The translations under genes and the position numbers were made by a program. Below are positions 56,971 through 64,000 of a DNA stretch of 64,000 bases, piece by piece. Origin of the DNA: Sanghuangporus weigelae (lineage: Eukaryota > Basidiomycota > Agaricomycetes > Hymenochaetales > Hymenochaetaceae). The notes under the pieces are model-generated. The model was given only the letters and a program-made list of their open reading frames with translations. It had not been told where the DNA came from and ran no database searches. The stretch is from positions 1,364,001-1,428,000 of the forward strand of contig CP137325.1 of assembly GCA_033182465.1 (NCBI GenBank), read 5' to 3'. Position 1 is the stretch's first letter. Each line of letters begins with the position of its first letter.

Positions 56971-58317
56971 ATGGCCGATACTCAGGACAAGGGCATGAAC
57001 CAACCGATTGTTGAACAGCAGCAACAGGCTCAACAGACCCAGCCGCCGATGTATGCGTTCCAACAGCCGAGTCAGTATACAGTCGGATACCCTCCCTTGT
57101 ACCCGTACCCTCCACCTCCTCAGGACGCCAACGGCCATCCCCCTGACTCAAATGCATCCTCTGGTGCCTACATGATGGCCTTTCCCCCGCCTCCGCCAGG
57201 AATGATCTACGCATATCCAACACCGCAGGGTAAGAGTGCTAGCTCTGCGCCAATGAAAATTTCTGACCGTAACCCATCATTGAGCTAGGCTATGCCGGTG
57301 TGCCATTTGCAGCTCCTGGCATGCCACTTCCAACAGCTCTAGCTCGTCCAAAACGAAAGCAAGTCAAGATGGCTGTAAGCTGTCATATAAGTAGTTGCTT
57401 GGAATTAACTTAGGCAATGAATTAATTCTAGTGTACGAACTGCGCAGCTGCATGCAAGCGCTGTGACGAAGGTCGACCCTGCGAACGATGCTGCAAATAT
57501 GGAATATCCGATACTTGCGTCAATGGCTTGCGCAAGGAGCGCAAGAAGGGTCTCAAGCGCGGCCCATATAAACGCAAGAGCAAAGCTGCCGAGGAAACAT
57601 CATATGAAGGTTAGACAATGCGATTGGCTGCACCTCTCTCACGTCTGATTGACCCCTTTTATCTAGGTTTCACACCTGAACAAAGTGCAACAGGTACACA
57701 GATAGACTTCATGCGCTCTGAATATGCCATCAGTCTCATTGACCTGCGTTTGCCTAGGCTTTTATCAGCCATACTTTTATCCGCCTCCCGGCTTCGTTGC
57801 TTTAGGCCCCGATGGGCAACCAGTACAAGGTGACCCATCCGGCGCCCAGCAAGGGATGCAGCCGCAGTACTACTCGCTGCAACCATATCCGCCGTTCGCG
57901 TTTCCGCATGGCGCTGCAGGTGGTTATCCAATAATGCCTGGGCAAATGTTACCTCCATCCACTTCTTCAGGTACAGAAACCGATGGTGAGAGCGCTACTG
58001 CTGGAGCTCAACCTCCGACGACAACGGCCGCAAGCCATAACGATGGCGAAGGCGCCATCGATGATGGTCAGGCTAATAATCGCAAAAAACGCAAGTCAGG
58101 TACCGGTGCCTCGGCTAACGGCAGAGAGGAGCAGGGTGAGTTTGTGCTGACAGCGTCGCTCTACGTGTCAGTTCTGTTGCGGATCGTGACTGATTGTGCA
58201 TGTCTGTCGTTTTATCGAAAAGTAGGATCGTCCAAACGGGCAGGAAAGAGGGCAGCTGCAAATGGCCCTGATCATGGCCCTGGAAACAGCAGTCTTATAG
58301 GTGGAACGAACTCATAG
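56971..58317 (+). CDS. Zn2Cys6 transcription factor
   Basis: Fungal binuclear zinc-cluster DNA-binding protein, nuclear. Start 56971: the N-terminus is Gln/Pro/Tyr-rich (VGYPPLYPYPPPPQ, MAFPPPPPGMIYAYP). After an intron beginning at 57230 and the segment ARPKRKQVKMA, the zinc cluster reads CTNCAAACKRCDEGRPCERC and then CKYGISDTC, spacing C-x2-C-x6-C-x5-C-x2-C-x8-C, followed by basic LRKERKKGLKRGPYKRKSK. The C-terminal part is again Pro/Tyr/Gly-rich (FYQPYFYPPPGFVALGPDGQ) and has a basic KKRKSG patch, stop at 58317. There is no fungal-specific middle homology region. Several short introns lie within and around the cluster. Targets unknown. Confidence 0.9.
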
Positions 58318-61300
58318 GCTTGGTGCGGTGATGTGGTGTCGCGGCATGGGAGGGAGGTGTTGCGGAACGATCAAATCACACCTCCCTTTCCAGGACTTGT
58401 AAGCAACTCTGTACCGTGACTTGCCGAAGCACACTTCTTAACCCAGATTTTATGCAGCTACATTTCAAGCGCTCGACCTCGTGGCACTCTCCGGGAGACG
58501 CATAACTTCATTCGTTTCCTTCTCGTCTGCTTCTCTAAACCTCGTTTTGGGAATTTCAAATCGATTGTCAACGGAGTTCTCTTTGCTCTGGCCCTGGCCT
58601 GAGCATTATGCATCCCTTTCTTTAATCTATTCAAATCTTCAGTTGCCCGCTGTCTTCTCACTCCACGACACCTTTTCTGTACCTGGTAGTCTCCTTTTTC
58701 TCACCCGCTTGCTGGCTTCTCTCCTCATTATGTCCAAGGCTATTTCGTTTCTCTGCTTACCCCCTTCCGCCACTACCCTATTCTGTTTCTTCTCGACGTT
58801 CCCCCGGAGGCCTGCTTATCGACGGCGTCATTAGGCGTGACTTCCCTTTTCTATGACCATCAAATCGGTCTGCTCAGCGTTCGCGTCGGGTTTGTTGGTC
58901 ATAGCCTAGCGGATCGGTGTGCGAGTATGGAGCATAACATCAAAAATTGCTATGATGCAGTGAAAAACTTCCGCAGCCGAGCGGACGGGCTATGGTCATC
59001 GAGCGGCCTAATCGCGGCGTCCCCAGCGGCTGACGGCATCACCGAATATATTCTGTTTCATCAAGCATTCACAGACTGTTGTTTCCACCCGTCTCGTATA
59101 TCGCTGTAGATTTCATAGTGTCGGTGGCGGAATATGCTTCTGGACGGCGGTCTGTTATCTGTCTACGTTTGTGAGGTCCTTCTTCCCCTTCTTCCCGCCG
59201 CGTTTTCCTGGTCTTACATGCGCTCCAGCGCCTTCTATGAACGTTCTGACCGGTCCGGCTTTTTCTCCACCCCTTTATTTCTATTGTGCTTTGTTTGACT
59301 GCTCTCGATGATTCTCTCGGCTAGTCCTCTCCCCCATGCAATCCATTCCCCCCATATTTAAATATTAGTGTTTCTCCTAGCGGCACCATATCTTTTACCT
59401 ACTTCTTTCTGATATATCTGTACGATAGGCGAGTAACCACTGTTCTCTAGGATCGCACTTCTCTCTCTTTCGTTGTATTGGATTTCATTTTGTATTGTGC
59501 TGTTCGGTTGTCGAATGTTACGAGAAGGGTGTTGTTGGTAGATGTGCGAAGAAAAAATGTGATGAAAACCCCAAACTCCCTGTGTTTGATTAATTTTTTC
59601 GTGTCCTGGCAACAATCAATGATCTCTCTATCTGCGCTGACTTTCAGCTATTGTTGAGATGATTCCGCGATCTTGGCAGAGCTTTGAGGCACCACATCAC
59701 CATTTTTTTCGGCTCATCCTTCATCACTGACTTAAACATTAGCATTTAACGTCAGAATGAGAATGAAGAATCGGTGCCGTCGTTAAGGAGCTCTTACATT
59801 AAGGTACTTTACGGCTTGGTTTATGAGTCTGTCGGGGCCGCAGGAAGACAAGATATAGAAGAGTTGGTGAATGGTGGAAATGAAGTGAAAATATTTTGCG
59901 AAAGCAAGACTGCAGGACAATCGGTGTGAATTCAGTTTATTTCCTTGATTTTCGCCTTCCGCTAAAGTCGGTGAAGGCATTGGTATCTCAAGTGACCTTA
60001 AAGTTCATTCGCGAAATGAAACCGAGTCTATTTCTTCAAGTTAGTCGCTTGTTTGTTACCCCTAGATTATTATTGTACTGATTCAATTCACGTTGACTAA
60101 ATACCAGGGTAGACCCAGCTCAGAGAACCACCAGACTCCTTGCGAGCTAACGAAGAGCCTATACACCTCCGTCCAAACCTCAGGAGAGATAGAACGTTGT
60201 CAATGAAAGTATCGGAGAAGAGCGTCATTACAAGATCGGCCATAGCATTTAATTACAGAGTTTTAGAATCGATAAAACCCGGCAACTAGATCCAGTGGGT
60301 AAGCGCACACCTCATGGGGAAGGCCTCGATTATGATGATCGGTCTTTCCATGAAATTCAGTGGGATACGGAGGTGATGCGTCGATATGCGAGTGACTCTT
60401 CAACCTCGCAGACGAGAACCATATTCAAGCCGGGGAACATTATACTTCCGGTGGACTTCTAGATACGCTTTGTTCGGCCAAGATTAAGATGCCGATGGCC
60501 GATCTCAGCCTCTCGATCATATATGAAGACGAAAGTGGCAGAAGCATATTACAGGGAATAAGGGCATTGCTTCAAACTGCACAGCGTGTGATTATCGAAG
60601 AATGAATGAATCCAGAGGAAAGCCTGAAAAAGTTACCAAATTGTCTGGACACCGTACGAACGTAGGAAGGCTGGAAGAATACTTGCTTACTTGGTACTCG
60701 AATAAGTCAGAGAAATCCTGTTCTTCTGCAATTTACGATGGCTCCACGGACGCCAAGATAAAATAAGCCACCTAAGAACAGAACGGGTTGAGTCCTTGAG
60801 CTTATGTACATGCAAGATATCATCCCTAATGAGATGCAGTCAATCCACTTATTAGTCCTGCACATGGGGCAAAGTTCCGTGAGAGCAGCGTTTTTTTTAG
60901 ATACTTGAAAAATAGGGAGCAGCTCAGAGATTCAGTGGTGTTCACTGGTGTTCACACATACTCAGAACAACGGATCAATAGAACCAAATAGACGCACACA
61001 AAACGTAATAAACGACATCTTGCTGTGCATCAAATCAGCAATGCCATCAAAACATTCTCTATTTTATTTAATTCATCGACAGTTTTCATACAGACGATCA
61101 CTAACTTGTTAGGAACTAGCTTCATTAGATGGCCAGGCATGAATTAAAAATAGAGTCGTATGTCAACCTTACTCTGGGAGAAGCACTCCTCATCCTGAAT
61201 AATATACGAAATATCGGGCTAAAATGACGATAATGTGTGTATTTTGAGAGACTATCGAGCGGCGGGTACGTGTCTACTTTACAATCAAGCGCATCATCCA

Positions 61301-61432
61301 TGATTTTCAATCAAAACAAGAAAAAAGGATACGGAGCGGAAATACTATACAAATCATCAAGAATAGAATCAAAGGAACAGATCTCACGAAATGTCAGGCG
61401 GCAAGTGAGCGTGAGAGATCTCGTTAAGGTAG
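58318..61432. other. 3.1 kb without a recognisable gene
   Basis: 58318-59640 is pyrimidine-rich sequence that may include a long 3' UTR. 59650-61432 contains only short random-looking frames. No RNA gene or repeat was seen. Confidence 0.5.
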
Positions 61433-63570
61433 CTAAGCGAGCCTCTCCAGATGAACACCTGATTCAGAGACTTTCTCGCTCAAGTCGTGGCTTTCCTTTC
61501 GTTCCGGACCGTGTGGTCCTGTGACCAGCTCGGCAGCATCGACGCCGTCGAATAGGGCAGAGGTTTCCTCTAGTGTCCGACCCTTCGTCTCTATTACGAA
61601 GACGTAGCAGAATATTGTTTCGAACACTAGCCAACAGGCATAAACGATCTAAGAAAGATGGCTTAGATCAATACTATCAAGCAAAACGAGCCCAAAAACG
61701 TACGTAGTAGCGCCAAGAAAGCGCTCCGAGCGCGACGGGGTTGACGTATTGGTTGAAGATAAGAGCCAGAGAGATCGTTAAATTGAAGATGTTGAATCCC
61801 TTTGCACGCAGAGCGTAGGGTAGAATTTCAACCGTGTATGATACAATTAGGGGCGTAAAGGCAAGACTGTGAATCAAGGTAAGCTCATGTCTCCTTCAAA
61901 GAAATCATTTTCGCTCACTCGTAAGCCATGTAGAACAAGAAGATGAACGCGATGGTCCCATGGGCAGCTGCCGTGTTCCCATCATTTGACAGCTTAAAGC
62001 AGATGGTCTGCGCGGTCCAGAAGACCAGCATACCAATACATGATGTCAAGAACAAAATGCGCCTGCCCAGCCGATCGGCGAGGAACGATGCGGTGACCGC
62101 GACGGCAAGGTTCCAGATTTGCAGAATACCATTGATGAGAAGCTGGGTCGTCGGATCTGTGATGCCGATCGCATCGAATACCTTGTTCAGATAGTACGAC
62201 ACTAGCCCATTGCCCGACCACTGAGAGAAGAAAGCGATTGCGATGATGATGCGTATCCGCTTGCGGTTGCCGGGAGAGGTGATGAACGACTTCCAGCCGA
62301 TATTCGAGGCCACTGTCCTGTCGAACTCAATGGCAGCCCTGATCTCTTCGAATTCGTATTGGACAAGCGGGTCTGATCTAAGAAATGGTTAGCAAGCTGG
62401 TTAGGGTTATGGATTATGCACTTACTCGTTACCGTCTGCATGATAGTAGGCCAAGGTGCGAAGAGCTTGGGCCTCACGACCTTTGCTTACAAGCCACCTA
62501 GGAGACTCTGGGGCGAACCAGACAAGGCACACTTGGAAGATTGAAGGCAAGCCTTGGAGAAGCGAAGGAAGTCGCCATGACCATGAGCTATATATAAGTA
62601 ATTTAGCAAAGAGATAATACATTCGCATCTTCCAAGATTCTTACCTCGGGATTCTGAAGCTACCATATGTAGTCCAGGCAGCACTGTAGGTTTGATAAAG
62701 TGATGAGGTATGAAGACCAGTAATAATGATCAAAAAATTCTTACACAATTGACCCAGAGTACCAAAGGGAATTGTAGAGTGAGGTCAAAGAGGCACGGTA
62801 TGGAGGATATGCAATCTCTGAAACAAGCATAGGAGCTGAGTTGGCAGCAAAGCTGAGTCCAAAGCCGATCAAGAATCTGTGATGCAGAAGGTGAGATATG
62901 TAGCTAAGTTCCCAGGAAAGCAAAGATCTTACCGAGCGCCAATGAACATATTGACTGATTGGGAAGCTGTCTGTAATGCAGTCGCAACACACATGATAGA
63001 AGCGCCGAGAAAGACAGTTGGACGTCGACCAAGATAGTCCGACGCATAAGGCGCAAAAGGATATGCGGCGAGAGAACCGATGTTCTGTTTCGTAAAGTTA
63101 GCCGAGGGAAGCTGATCCTTCATCACTACAACTTACCTGGATGGCGTTGAGGAGACCAAGCATCGAGTTGGTAGGATTATTAAACGCCTCCTTCCATTGG
63201 CTTAAGGACTGAAGTCCATTCATCATGCTTCCATCAAATCCATTCGTCGAAGAAGTGACCAAACTAGAGAGAATACCAAATTAGCAACATGGCAAAAATA
63301 TTCTTCTGGGACCAAAGAATGCGACACGACACGGAAGCGTAGTGACTAAAAGACAAGTAAAGGCGTACAAGAGTACAATCCAGCCATTTAGAGCGATGAG
63401 CCTGCAAAAGAAGACGTAAAATTAGCATTCAAACAGGAAATGCCGAATCTTCGGGGGACAGCGGTAGAACCATGCACATACCGCCAGTTGTTGTACCATT
63501 TCCTGTTTGGGTCCAGGAGATGGGCATACCCGACAGCTGAGTTATCCAACACAGCAGCTCCAGCACCCAT
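61433..63570 (-). CDS. MFS sugar transporter (hexose/lactose-permease type)
   Basis: Plasma-membrane sugar:H+ symporter-like protein of the major facilitator superfamily. Likely start 63570 (MGAGAAVLDNSAVGYAHLLD); ATG 63612 is also in frame. Segments in order: LVTSSTNGFDGSMMNGLQSL (GFD..M), YASDYLGRRPTVFLGA (loop 2-3, D-x2-GRR), GARFLIGFGLSFAANSAPML, WRLPSLLQGLPSIFQVCLVW, FAPESPRWLVSKGRE (PESPRWL), IAFFSQWSGNGLVSYYLNKV, FLADRLGRRILFLTSC and FVIETKGRTLEETSALFDG (PETKG-like). Twelve helices can be counted. TM7 has QWSGNGLVSYYL, the pattern of fungal lactose/cellodextrin-type permeases rather than glucose HXT. About eight introns; stop at 61433. An LPMO is present 31 kb away but is not linked. 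Confidence 0.9.
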
Positions 63571-64000
63571 GGTGTACGTTGGAGATGTGGAGAATCGAGG
63601 TAGATAGGTCAAATGAGAGGCGGAAACCGGATTCCATCGAGCGTCCCGACCCCTTATAAGCTTGTGGTCATGCCATTCAAACGGCTATGGTCAGGCTACC
63701 GGGTTAAAAAAAGAACGCGGCCTTAGTTGCCTGTCGATTCCCAGTGTGGACGGATCCTCCGACGTTCCTCCTGGCCACTTGTCTCCATTCAATCTGCGCC
63801 TATGGATGCTCTGGATGAACCGACATCCCAAAATAAGCCGGTCATCTGACATAATGGCGTGCGAGATGTGCGAGTATAGGGGAGCGAGAGAAGACTGATT
63901 TGAAATCAACGCCAACATCGCAATGGAACAGGCCCTTCCATTTTAAAACCGTGTTCGAGAATAAAACTTCCGAGAACACATAGAAGCTTTTATCTGTGCA
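63571..64000. other. Upstream flank of the transporter
   Basis: Promoter region to the window edge. No gene or repeat is recognised. Confidence 0.5.

Overview
The window looks like nuclear DNA of a mushroom-forming basidiomycete (Agaricomycetes-type). Genes are compact and split by many introns of about 50-70 nt with GT-AG or occasional GC-AG ends. The conserved set (polo kinase, ARL8, COG7, MAM33, RPC31/RPC7, YRA1, CAF40/RCD1, KGD2) is fungal, and there is an AA9 cellulose-type monooxygenase, an F-box protein, a proline-rich RING-H2 protein and a Zn2Cys6 regulator of kinds usual in wood- or litter-decaying fungi. All functional statements come from reading translations and motifs; no database search was run.

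Layout. 1-7.65 kb: tandem array of six roughly 1.0-1.6 kb non-coding repeat units with conserved hairpins. 7.7-9.58 kb: two decayed copies of an unknown gene fragment. 9.58-16.0 kb: RING-H2 protein and polo-like kinase, both minus strand. 16.25-17.27 kb: an old inverted copy of the array repeat. 18.9-19.7 kb: conserved hypothetical protein. 22.1-23.7 kb: ARL8 GTPase, heavily split, with a 9-nt microexon. 24.6-30.6 kb: F-box protein, SDR dehydrogenase, AA9 LPMO. 31.5-33.1 kb: fungal multi-pass membrane protein. 34.6-37.4 kb: COG7. 37.5-42.7 kb: mobile DNA, namely a 461-bp MITE with perfect 18-bp inverted ends directly beside a 4.7-kb unit with inverted ends carrying a 1018-codon transposase-like gene and the first exon of a MADS-box gene. 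42.9-53.5 kb: dense housekeeping block (MAM33, an eIF4E-binding-motif protein, RPC7, YRA1, CAF40, KGD2). 57-58.3 kb: Zn2Cys6 protein. 61.4-63.6 kb: sugar transporter of the MFS.

The most unusual signals are (i) three nearly identical introns at three different places in the transposase-like gene, which look like introner-type intron gain; (ii) the transposase-like family itself, whose motifs resemble a hAT-like RNase H fold but which I cannot match to a named superfamily; (iii) the array repeat, whose two hairpins change in a compensatory way between copies and which also occurs as a diverged solitary copy; and (iv) a 656-nt intron splitting the RRM of YRA1, about ten times the length of its neighbours, reminiscent of the autoregulatory intron of yeast YRA1.

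Long stretches (19.7-22.1, 27.8-29.4, 53.5-57.0 and 58.3-61.4 kb) hold no gene that I can recognise.
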